From assembly GCF_000001735.4 (NCBI RefSeq), contig NC_003070.9, positions 26,707,971-26,771,970 of the forward strand: 64,000 nucleotides of DNA, read 5' to 3'. Each line of letters starts with the position of its first letter. The first letter of the stretch is position 1. The translations under genes were made by a program, and so were the position numbers. The stretch comes from Arabidopsis thaliana (lineage: Eukaryota > Streptophyta > Magnoliopsida > Brassicales > Brassicaceae). This document shows positions 48,283 through 57,211 of the stretch, piece by piece. The notes under the pieces were generated by a model that was not told the origin of the DNA, did no database searches, and saw only the letters and a program-made list of their open reading frames with translations.

Positions 48283-49392
48283 ATGGTGAACACAAGTTTC
48301 GAAACACTTCCTAGACATATGCAAATGGAGATTCTGTCACGGGTGCCTCTGAAATTTTTAATGAAATTCATGTGCGTCTCAAAGAAATGGGCATCTATCA
48401 TTCGTGGGGAAGAATTCAGAGAAGATTACTTGTTCCAATCAATGAAAAGGCCTCGAGTGTTGTTCGTCATCGATCATAGAGAATACCTCCCTATCAAACC
48501 CGAAGCGTTCTTTCACTCTGTTTATCAAGAAGATCAACCATTGTTGTTGTCTGGTAAACAGCGTATGCGTACATTCGAAACACCACTTGTTCAAGTTTTT
48601 CAACCCATCCGTGGTTTGATCTGTCAACAAGGATATGGTAAGATTGTGATTTGCAATCCGGGTTTAAAAAAGTTTCGGAGTTTACCGCAGATCAAAGTTC
48701 ATAAAGGAGCACCCATGAGAACTTTTTTTGGATACGATGAAGATAAGGATGTATTCAAGGTGTTATGTATAACATGGCTCCGAAATGGTAAGCGATCAGA
48801 AGTAAGTAAGGAATATCTTGTATACACGATGGGATCGGATGAAGAATCTTCTTCTTGGAGGCTGATCACATGTGAGCATGACCATGCACCAGTTACCGAA
48901 GGACTTTTTAAAGGAGGAGTGTTGTACTATGGAGCTAAATCCAATAATGGCAAATCAGTGGTAATGAGCTTCAACGTGAATTCTGAAGATTTTAGTGTCA
49001 TTGAGTTGGAAGTCGAAATTAGTCCTTATTGGAGATTGGTGAATTACAAGGGGGATATTGCCCTAATGAACAACATTGAGGATAGCTTGTATCACAGTCG
49101 AGAATTTGAAATGTGGGTTAGGAACGAGGTTACTGGAAATTGGGACAGAACTAGCATTAAGATTTCTCATTGGAATGGAACTGTTGATGGTAAGACGTTT
49201 TATTTCAAAGGTACTATTGGAACAAAAGAACTTGCTTTCGCACCAGACTATTGGTTTGGGGAACAACATTTTGTGTCGTATTACGATACAGAAACAAAGA
49301 ACCTCAGAAGATTTGATATTGAAGGAATGGTTGATCAAGATGATTTTGTTCGAACCTTCTTTGATCATGTTGATAGTACTTGGCTTATATGA
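48283..49392 (+). CDS. F-box protein with F-box-associated domain (At1g70960 position)
   Basis: Intronless, 369 aa. The F-box motif is at about 7-45 (LPRHMQMEILSRVPLKFLMK, then FMCVSKKWASII). It is followed by an F-box-associated (FBA type 3) region with the markers GLIC, CNPGLKKFRSLP, FFGYDEDKDVFKVL, GGVLYYGA and a C-terminal FFDHVDSTWLI. Such proteins are substrate receptors of SCF ubiquitin ligases that bind SKP1 through the F-box. The target is unknown. About half identical to the F-box protein at 51.9-53.1 kb, its tandem partner. The family is large, fast evolving and often lineage-specific. Confidence 0.9.
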   Translation: MVNTSFETLPRHMQMEILSRVPLKFLMKFMCVSKKWASIIRGEEFREDYLFQSMKRPRVLFVIDHREYLPIKPEAFFHSVYQEDQPLLLSGKQRMRTFETPLVQVFQPIRGLICQQGYGKIVICNPGLKKFRSLPQIKVHKGAPMRTFFGYDEDKDVFKVLCITWLRNGKRSEVSKEYLVYTMGSDEESSSWRLITCEHDHAPVTEGLFKGGVLYYGAKSNNGKSVVMSFNVNSEDFSVIELEVEISPYWRLVNYKGDIALMNNIEDSLYHSREFEMWVRNEVTGNWDRTSIKISHWNGTVDGKTFYFKGTIGTKELAFAPDYWFGEQHFVSYYDTETKNLRRFDIEGMVDQDDFVRTFFDHVDSTWLI

Positions 49393-49978
49393 AGAATACA
49401 AGGTGGTCCACTGATTATTAGAAACTCGTTGGTTATTCAATCTCTCTAGTCTTAATGGAATTGTTAGTCTTCATCTCATTAATCTTTATTTATGCTAAAT
49501 AATAATGTTGTCTCTCAAGTAGTATTTGTGATCTTATGGAATTGTGTCGTTTTCATTTGTATCGTTGTTAATCTTTATTTTATTCTAAATATAATTAACT
49601 TTAATAACGTTTCTATACTCTGTTTCTCAAGCTGTGAGAGCCTTTTTTATGAAACAGAGTTATTCAACTTTTGGGTTAGTTTCACTCAACCAAAGAGTTG
49701 TAGGTTTTATCATTTAATGGAGAATGAACTAATCCAACTTTTATCTATTTGTTGATGTAGAATTTCCTCAATTATTTCTTTTGCTAATCGTAATTATTAT
49801 AGAAAAATTAACAAATATAAGAAGTGATTAAAAAAAACACTGAACAAATGTTTCAATTAAATCCTCTTTTTTGGAAAATGCATAGCCACAATTTCCACAA
49901 GCTAGAGCATATACTCTTATATAGTGTAACATAAAAGTTTTAACTATAGAAAGTTAAAATTATACCATAAACAAAACG
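49393..49978. other. 3' flank of the first F-box gene
   Basis: Resembles the flank of the second F-box gene (53.1-53.4 kb) and then the flank right of SYNC3 (56.5-56.8 kb): shared phrases include TCTGTTTCTCAAGCTGTGAG, CTTTTGGGTTAG and GAACTAATCCAACTTT. No gene. Confidence 0.6.
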
Positions 49979-50080
49979 TTACCAAGAAAAAAAAAACATA
50001 AGTACCGAAAGAAGATTTTCCACAGTTACGATCTTGACCGTTGATTTCACAGAAGGTGATGTCTGAACCGTCTGATACGG
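49979..50080 (-). pseudogene. 3'-terminal remnant of a proline-rich GPI-type gene
   Basis: On the minus strand an open frame reads VKSTVKIVTVENLLSVLM and ends FSW-stop. It is nearly the same as the C-terminal GPI-signal part of the gene at 56804-57211 (MKSTVKIVTVANLLAVLM). Similarity stops near 50081, where sequence from WDL7 intron 7 begins. It marks a duplication breakpoint. Confidence 0.85.
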
Positions 50081-50081
50081 A

Positions 50082-50300
50082 AAGTGTCCACCGACTAGTC
50101 TTCAAACACCATAAAAAGTAGCAGCCAATAACTTAATACTCTAAAAACTTGCTTTCTCTCTAGATATTTCAGACCGAGCCGACTAAAGTAGCACCATCAT
50201 CCTCTGCTTTTGTTTAGCGTTCTCTTAAACTGAAATGTGTGACTCTGCTAAGAAAACTATGAGTAGTAAAGTTAATAATAACATTACATCAATTCATTTC
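50082..50300 (+). pseudogene. Remnant of WDL7 intron 7, exon 8 start and 3' flank
   Basis: Matches WDL7 from near 46909 (AGTGTCCATCGACTAGTC) through the exon 8 acceptor (TTTCAGACCGAGCC) to GTAGCAC. Most of exon 8 is missing. The match resumes in the WDL7 3' flank (AGAAAACTATGAATAGTA-like, AATAACATTACATC). Confidence 0.85.
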
Positions 50301-51863
50301 ATTTTAAAATCATTACGTAAACCAAACAATGCTCAAAAAGTAACCCGGCAAGTAATTAAGTTGTTGTTTTTTTTTGCCAAAGTAGTGGCAAGTAAGTTTC
50401 TACGTAAAACCTCTCTTTCAAGTTTCAAGAATTGCTTTTCAAAGAATTAAAGTGAAAACTGAAAACTTGTTGATGAGTAGATGTGTACGTGGAAAAAAAC
50501 CTTTCAAGTCATTCTTGGCACCAAATCTCTCTGCTAATTTAGTCATTAAAATCAGTAAGTTTAACGTGTGACACATTTCTTTTCATGCAATTACAAATAA
50601 TTGAAGTGAGAAACTTTTTTGAAAGAAGTACTTAATTATTCGAAGGTGTTATCTATATAATTAATGACGTGTGATTCAATTGTATTCGAAGAACTAAACT
50701 ACTAAACCGTACAATGAAAGCAAATCTGTTACTTTCATGCCTGGTGGTATCCAATAATTTCTACGCTAGTTTGTCATAAATATTAGCAAGTCTTTACGTG
50801 CGATATCTTTTTCCCCCATGCAGTTACAGATAATTATTAATGTGAATTTTACCATATATATTTTGACGTGTAATCTTCAACTGTATTCGAAGGATTAAAG
50901 TACTAAACCGTGTGTACCATGAAAGCAAATCTGTCACTCTCAGGCTTGGTATCCAACAATCTCTTTGGCCAGTAATTTAAGTAAAGTTTTTAACGTGCGT
51001 GTGGAACCGAAATTTCTCCTTTCGTTTTTTAGATCTAAGCATGAATGGTTAAACAAAATAAAAGAAACGTAAAGATTGATGGTGTTACAAAACTCAACAA
51101 GTTAAACTTAAAAGTCAACTACTCACAATGTTGGTAACAACAAACTCTTGAGATTTTATAGAAATATATTACATATCTGTGCTATAATTTGGTCTCCAAC
51201 ACATATTATCATTAGAGGAGAACAAAAAAAATGGACAACCTCCCTATCAACAATATTATGTTCAATGAATTAAAGTGAAAACTGAAAACCTTTTAAAAAG
51301 TAAATCGTGTTTGTATAACTAAAATGATTTTCTGGATTGACGACTAAGATGTATACGATGAAAGAAACGTTTTTAAGTCATCCGATCCCTTTCATAAATA
51401 TCAGCAAGTTTTGACGTATGACAATTTTTTATTGTTCATGTAATTACAAACAATTAAAGTGGGATCGTTTTACCAAATTTTGTTTTTACTAAAACGTGTA
51501 TGCTGACAGAAAATCTGTCAATGTAATACTTGTATTCGAATAATTAAACTACTAAAACGTGTACATTGAAAGAGAATATGTTTTACTTTCATGCTGGTAT
51601 CCAATAATCTCTATGGTAATTGGTCGGTAATTTTAGTAAGTTTTTAACGTGTGGAACTAATTTAACATTTCTTCCTTTGGTTTTAGAAGTAAAGCATGAA
51701 TTATAAGTTAAAGATATAGGCGTTTTGCGACTCAACAAGTAATCACCCACTCACAGCATTAGTAACAAACTCTGAGATTCTTCTCTATAAATATCACTTG
51801 TGTGTGTTCAAGTTAAAGAAGAAGAAAATGGAGAATAAGAAAGAAAAGAAAAGAAAAAGAAAA
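50301..51863. repeat. Degenerate repeats upstream of the second F-box gene
   Basis: Copies of a 110-200 base unit are seen near 50661-50790, 50866-51000 and 51530-51660. They share TGACGTGT, GTATTCGAA, ACTACTAAA and TATCCAATAAT phrases with two copies before the first F-box gene. A CTCTATAAATATC box near 51783-51795 is the likely TATA of the second F-box gene. Confidence 0.7.
51120..51260 (+). pseudogene. Truncated copy of an F-box gene leader and start codon
   Basis: Resembles the region just before and at the first F-box start: GTCTCCAACACA, ATCATTAGAG, AGAACAAAAAAAATGG. After the ATG the sequence jumps to CCTCCCTATCAA, which resembles a point about 200 bases into that F-box gene, and then back to upstream-repeat sequence. 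Confidence 0.5.
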
Positions 51864-53072
51864 ATGGAGAATTCAAGTTCCGAAACACTTCATGTTGAAG
51901 ATTTACAAACGGAGATAATGTCATGGCTGCCTCTGAAAAGCTTGTTGAGATTCGTCATCGTCTCAAAGAAATGGGCATCTATTATCCGTGGAGAACAATT
52001 CAAAGCTCTTTACTTGCGTCGATCGATGACAAGGCCTCGGCTGATGTTCATGGTCCGACGAATTGCAACCCTACCACCCGAACCTGAGATGGTGTGGTTT
52101 CAGTCTTTTTGTAAAGAGGAAAGATGTATTCCCGGCCAACTCGAAGTTGAGTTCTTGTTTCACTCTGTTTATCAAGAAAAGATACCGTATTTTTCATCTG
52201 GTCAACAGCAGTTGCGTGTTCCTCCTAATACAAACTATACGTCTGTTTCTCAACCCATCGGAGGTTTGATCTGTCTTCAGTCAGAAACTAAGTTTGCGCT
52301 TTGCAATCCGGGTACGAAAAAGTCTCGGGCTTTACCTGATATCCAAGCACATGAAAAAGCTTTTATAACAAGTTTTTTAGGATACGATGAAGCTACGAAC
52401 GTATTCAAGGTGTTATGTTTGACGATGGTATGGGCCCATGAACCATCAAAACGAGTTTATGAGTATCAAGTCTTGACGGTGGAATCCGGTGTAGAGTCTT
52501 GTTCTTGGAGAGGGATCACATGTAAGGAGAAGGATCACACACCAGAAACTCAAGGACTATGTAAAGGAGGGGTTTTGTACTATGGAGCTCGGTCCACTAG
52601 TGACCATCGACCTCTGGTAATGAGCTTTAATGTGAGGTCTCAAGAGTTTACCGCCATTGAACTTCCTGATCAACTACATATTAGTTATTTTTGGAATTTT
52701 GTGATTTACAATGGGGATATTGCCTTAGTGAACGAATCTGACTTTGACCCTAGAGTTGTGAATGAACCGAATGGGAATAAAGTTTTTCACATATGGGTTA
52801 GGGATGCAACTGCACAAGAATGGCAGAGAACCCGCATCGAGATTCCTCGTTGGGAACAAAATGTTGGACATGTGGACTATGTTTTCAGAGGTACCACTGG
52901 AACAAAAGAACTTGTTTTCGCCCAAGACTCTCGCCATTGCGAAGATGATTTCTTTGTGTTGTATTACGATACATTCACAAAAGATCTCAGAAGATTTCAG
53001 ATTGGAGTGACTGGCCCTAAAATTTCTGTTCGAACCTGCTTGGATCATGTTGATAGCCTTTGGCTTATGTGA
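51864..53072 (+). CDS. F-box protein with F-box-associated domain (At1g70970 position)
   Basis: Intronless, 402 aa from the ATG at 51864, chosen because it aligns with the start of the partner gene at 48283 (MENSSSETL against MVNTSFETL). In-frame ATGs at 51828 and 51798 would add a Lys-rich extension; by simple scanning 51828 could also be used. F-box at about 10-48 (LQTEIMSWLPLKSLLRF, VSKKWASIIRG). FBA type 3 features: GLIC, CNPGTKKSRALP, FLGYDEATNVFKVL, GGVLYYGA, CLDHVDSLWLM. It has a Pro/Glu insert (about 65-90) that the partner lacks. Predicted SCF substrate receptor; target unknown. Confidence 0.9.
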   Translation: MENSSSETLHVEDLQTEIMSWLPLKSLLRFVIVSKKWASIIRGEQFKALYLRRSMTRPRLMFMVRRIATLPPEPEMVWFQSFCKEERCIPGQLEVEFLFHSVYQEKIPYFSSGQQQLRVPPNTNYTSVSQPIGGLICLQSETKFALCNPGTKKSRALPDIQAHEKAFITSFLGYDEATNVFKVLCLTMVWAHEPSKRVYEYQVLTVESGVESCSWRGITCKEKDHTPETQGLCKGGVLYYGARSTSDHRPLVMSFNVRSQEFTAIELPDQLHISYFWNFVIYNGDIALVNESDFDPRVVNEPNGNKVFHIWVRDATAQEWQRTRIEIPRWEQNVGHVDYVFRGTTGTKELVFAQDSRHCEDDFFVLYYDTFTKDLRRFQIGVTGPKISVRTCLDHVDSLWLM

Positions 53073-53097
53073 AGACCAAGATCTCAGTCTCTCTTCT

Positions 53098-53290
53098 TGA
53101 TTTATGCTAAATATTAATGTTGTCTCTATAGTAGTAATATCTTATTTTAGTTTTCATTTCATTAATCTTTATTTATGCTAAATAATAATGTTGTTTCTCA
53201 AGTAGTGCTATCTTATTGCCATTGGGATGGTTTGTTTTCATTTCTACTGTCGTTTATCTTTATTTATGCTAAAATAATAATATGTTTGTT
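53098..53290. repeat. Tandem repeats in the 3' flank of the second F-box gene
   Basis: The phrase TTTATGCTAAATA followed by TAATGTTGT-like sequence occurs three times (near 53101, 53172 and 53262), spaced about 70-90 bases. The first F-box gene has one and a half copies at 49490-49600. Confidence 0.65.
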
Positions 53291-53636
53291 CTATTCAGAT
53301 TATAACTTCAATAACATTTCTAATTTCTATATATATATACTCACTATTTCTCAAGCTCTGAGAGCCTTTTCATGAAACCAAGGGGGTTCCATTCCAAAAA
53401 TAAAAAAGAATTGAGTACAGAACAACGTTGTAAGATATGCAAGAATAAAGCATGGAAGCAAATATTAGCCAGAAAGATCAACCCAGAGTCGAGATGAAAA
53501 AAATGTTCCAAGTAAGAAATCAAACATTCATATATAATACTTGTTCAGATAATCAATAGAAACAATGGTAAGAAAAAGTACCATATAAAGTCTCTCAATC
53601 TTCGCTATAACAGAGTTAAGACGATTAGGATGAGGT
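53291..53636. other. Left boundary of the SYNC3 insertion
   Basis: Similarity to the F-box 3' flank ends near 53376 (TCTCAAGCTCTGAGAGCC, then CATGAAAC). The sequence after that has no counterpart beside the first F-box gene. No gene. Confidence 0.55.
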
Positions 53637-54277
53637 TTAATTCACCATTTCATTCTCTGTTTGTGCCCCCTGCATTTGATATATAGCAAAATCATTAGAC
53701 AATGATAAATATCCACATTGAAATCACTATACAGCTTTAGTTTTGTTTCAGTTTCAAGAGTTAGTTTATTGAAACCCTAGCTCCAAACTCAATGTCAAGA
53801 AATAAATTTTCCAATTTCAGCTCTCGGAATGATACAATACAAAAATTGTTCTAACAGAGACAGAGAAATGAATACGTGAGAATATGCATGTAGCAGCTAA
53901 GAACTCACCGCACCGGTGCAAGGCGAAACTCGAGGTTAGGAAGCCGAAACGAACAAGCCGCCGTTTTCCTTGCTAGCCTCATCCATAAGCTTCTTCCATG
54001 ATACGAGCGTGGTGGTCTCCTATTGGAGAAGTTCGACTTTAAGTACTTTCCGATCACCGGCAGTCAATATCTCTGACGAGATTTTACACGATTCGCCGAA
54101 AGTTGGACCGTCATCGGTTGGGACCGGGTCAGAGTTAGACTCTGTAGAGACCCGAATCGGAGAGGAAGTGAAGGCCCATGAATAAGCCCATACAATTACA
54201 ATTCCAAGGAAAAGAAGTATACAAAGACACGTTTTGGAGCTGCGTAAACTGTCCCCATAATCCTTTGCCATCAACAA
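53637..54277 (-). pseudogene. Broken two-exon gene head-to-head with SYNC3
   Basis: An ORF from 54277 (MLMAKDYGDSLRSSKT) has a hydrophobic segment (about residues 18-37) and then a polar region. After 85 codons it meets TAG, and the same frame goes on with ETTTLVSWKKLMDEASKENG and GLFVSAS, meets TAA, and continues to a strong donor (GCG/GTGAGT at 53908). An acceptor (ATGCAG at 53672-53670) joins in frame to GAQTENEMVN and a stop at 53637. Two stops inside one otherwise open two-exon frame suggest a recently disabled gene. The start is only 92 bases from the SYNC3 start. The family is not recognised; a single-pass or signal-anchor protein is likely. Confidence 0.45.
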
Positions 54278-54368
54278 CTTCGATTCCGGGGACTACAAGC
54301 CTCTGTCTTCTCTCTCGTTTAGGGTTTTATTCCAAAATTCCGTGCTTCGATCCCGAAGATCAGAAAAA

Positions 54369-56424
54369 ATGGGTGATGAGATTGTGCCTCCGGCGAATCA
54401 GTTAGCCGCCGATAACTTGGAAAACGATGGATCTACGGTGCAGAAAGCGCAATTTTCAGACAGGGTTCTGATTCGATCGATTTTGGGCGGCGGAGCTAAA
54501 CTCGCCGGTCAAAAGGTTAGAATCGGTGGTTGGGTTAAAACCGGAAGACAGCAAGGGAAAGGGACTTTTGCTTTCCTTGAGGTTAACGATGGGTCTTGTC
54601 CAGCGAATCTCCAGGTTATGGTTGATTCATCTCTTTATGATCTCTCTAGGTTGGTTGCGACTGGAACTTGTGTTACTGTTGATGGAGTTTTGAAGATTCC
54701 TCCGGAAGGTAAAGGTTTGAAGCAGAGTATTGAGCTTAGCGTTGAGACGGTGATTGCGGTGGGAACTGTTGATCCGACTACGTATCCGCTTCCTAAGACT
54801 AAGTTGACTCCTGAGTTTCTCAGAGATGTGCTTCATCTTCGTTCTAGGACTAACTTGATCTCAGCAGTTGCAAGAATCCGTAACGCGCTTGCTTTTGCGA
54901 CGCATAGTTTTTTTCAAGAACATAGTTTCCTTTACATTCACACTCCTATCATCACAACAAGTGATTGTGAAGGTGCTGGTGAAATGTTCCAAGTGACAAC
55001 CTTGATCAATCACACTGAGAGGGTTGAGCAGGATCTCATTGATAACCCTCCACCAACTGAGGCTGACGTTGAAGCGGCCAGGCTTATTGTCAAGGAGAGA
55101 GGTGAAGCTGTTGCGCAACTTAAAGTTGCCAAGGCGAGCAAGGAAGAGATCACTGCTTCCGTTGCTCAACTAAGTGTAGCAAAGGCGAGTTTAGCTCATG
55201 TTGAAGAGAGGTTAAGGCTTAAGCCTGGACTACCTAAGAATGATGGTAAAATTGATTATTCCAATGATTTCTTTGGCCGTCAAGCTTTCTTGACAGTTTC
55301 TGGTCAGTTACAAGTGGAGACCTATGCTTGCGCTCTTAGCAGCGTGTATACATTTGGTCCCACTTTTCGGGCAGAGAACTCTCACACTTCAAGGCATTTA
55401 GCTGAGTTCTGGATGGTTGAGCCTGAAATTGCTTTTGCAGATATACATGTAATAAACATAGAGATAATATCCTTTGGTTTCTTCTTTATCGTAACATAGT
55501 GTATCTTAGAAACATTCTTTGAAATTTGTGTAGGACGACATGAACTGTGCAGAGGCGTATGTGAAATACATGTGCAAATGGTTGATGGATAAATGTGGCG
55601 ATGACATGGAACTTATGGATAAGAACGTCGACGAGGGATGCACTAAAAGGCTAAACATGGTTGCCAAAGCCTCGTTTAAGCGTGTAACATACACTGAAGC
55701 AATAGAGCGACTTGAGAAAGCTGTAGCTCAAGGAAAGGTTGTTTTTGATAACAAAGTGGAGTGGGGAATCGACTTGGCCTCAGAGCATGAAAGGTTTGTC
55801 TATTCCTCAACTTCAAACACTTGCAAGAAATGGTTAGTTGGTAACCAAACTTGTCTTGCAATTACTACAGATACTTGACAGAGGTTGAGTTTGATCAAAA
55901 GCCAATAATTGTGTATAACTACCCGAAAGGAATCAAAGCTTTTTACATGAGACTTAACGATGATGAGAAGACAGTTGCTGCCATGGATGTCCTTGTTCCA
56001 AAGGTAATAAATAAATAAAACTCATCATCTTGTTATAATAACGATGATGGGAGGAATATTTTCGTTATATTTGTTTTCTTTGTATATATATATTAATTAG
56101 GTTGGAGAACTCATTGGTGGAAGCCAAAGGGAAGAACGATATGATGTTATCAAACAGAGGTATGTGAAAGTGAAACCAATATTCATTTTTTGGCTTCTGT
56201 TTTGTGATGAAGCAATATCTGTCTGGTGTTATAATAATAGGATCGAGGAGATGGGTCTACCAATGGAGCCATATGAGTGGTACCTAGACTTGCGTCGTTA
56301 TGGAACAGTGAAGCATTGTGGATTTGGACTTGGCTTCGAACGTATGATTCAGTTCGCTACAGGAATTGATAACATCAGAGATGTTATTCCTTTCCCTCGC
56401 TATCCTGGAAAAGCTGATCTCTGA
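54369..56424 (+). CDS. SYNC3: Asparaginyl-tRNA synthetase, cytosolic type (SYNC3)
   Basis: Five exons: 54369-55448, 55534-55793, 55871-56003, 56101-56159 and 56241-56424, giving 571 aa. It charges tRNA-Asn with asparagine using ATP. An OB-fold anticodon-binding domain is at about 40-135 ([20 protein letters not shown]). The class II catalytic core follows: motif 1 region near 165-200, motif 2 [21 protein letters not shown]-like near 338, and motif 3 [12 protein letters not shown] near the C-terminus. A Lys/Ala-rich insert (about 235-290, [13 protein letters not shown]) interrupts the core, as known for plant cytosolic AsnRS. No transit peptide is apparent at the chosen start; an in-frame ATG at 54342 adds nine residues. 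Catalytic motifs are intact. Length agrees with At1g70980. Confidence 0.95.
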
Positions 56425-56803
56425 TTCCTCTCTAGACACACAATTCTGGTCTGGTCTCGACATGGTTTTAGTTTCCTTTTAAATTGGTTAAATGAAAATT
56501 GTATTGATTTTTATCTATACTCTGTTTCTCAAGCTGTGAGAGCTAATATGAAGGGAAACAAAGTTATATGAAGGGAAACAAAGTTATACTTTTGGGTTAG
56601 CTTCACTAAACCAAAGAGTCGTAACATTTGTCATTTAATAGAGGATGAACTAATCCAACTTTGTTTGCACTAAAGACTGTTTACACACTTGAGAGACTAG
56701 AAATTACTCAACTATTTTTTTCCTCCTCGCAATTTTTATAGAAAGATTAACAAACATAAAAGTTTCAACCATAGAAAGTTACAATTATCCCATAAACAAA
56801 ACG
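56425..56803. other. SYNC3 3' flank and right boundary of its insertion
   Basis: From about 56517 the sequence again matches the flank of the first F-box gene (CTCTGTTTCTCAAGCTGTGA, CTTTTGGGTTAG, GAACTAATCCAACTTT). A 20-base phrase, ATGAAGGGAAACAAAGTTAT, is doubled at 56549-56588. Confidence 0.65.
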
Positions 56804-57211
56804 TTACCAAGAAAATAACATAAGTACCGCAAGAAGATTTGCCACTGTTACGATCTTGACAGTTGATTTCATGGAAGATGATGACTGATCCGTCTGATGA
56901 GGAGGTTTTCTGTAGTAGAACGGGAAATAAGGCAAGATAGGGTCCGGCGGTGGAGGACCGTTATATCCCCCGCTGGGATTACCTCCGTAATAAGGTGGAG
57001 AAGGGTAATTCGGTACATTACTCGACGATGGAGGAGGATAGTAACCGGTCGGTTGAGGATAATAACCGGCCGGTTGAGTGGAGCCAGTACCGGCTATTGG
57101 CAACGGGTTACAAGGGTACGGACATGGCGTCTGTGATATTGTTATGAAGGGGAACATAACAAGAGAAAACACGAACAATAGACTTATGAGGTGACCGTAA
57201 CGTTTATTCAT
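56804..57211 (-). CDS. Small proline/tyrosine-rich GPI-type cell-wall protein (At1g70985 position)
   Basis: Intronless, 135 aa from ATG at 57211, chosen because it starts a clear signal peptide (about 1-26, NKRYGHLISLLFVFSLVMF). The mature part has CPYPCNPLP and then Pro/Tyr/Gly-rich repeats (GYYPQPTGYYPPP, PPYYGGNPSGGYNGPPPP). The C-terminus is SSMKSTVKIVTVANLLAVLM, then LFSW: a short spacer plus hydrophobic tail typical of GPI-anchor signals. Expected as an extracellular hydroxyproline-rich glycoprotein. A longer in-frame start at 57361 adds 50 residues without signal-peptide character. Its 3' end was copied to 49.98-50.08 kb. It shares layout with the gene at 59.6 kb. Confidence 0.85.
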   Translation of the reverse strand: MNKRYGHLISLLFVFSLVMFPFITISQTPCPYPCNPLPIAGTGSTQPAGYYPQPTGYYPPPSSSNVPNYPSPPYYGGNPSGGYNGPPPPDPILPYFPFYYRKPPHQTDQSSSSMKSTVKIVTVANLLAVLMLFSW

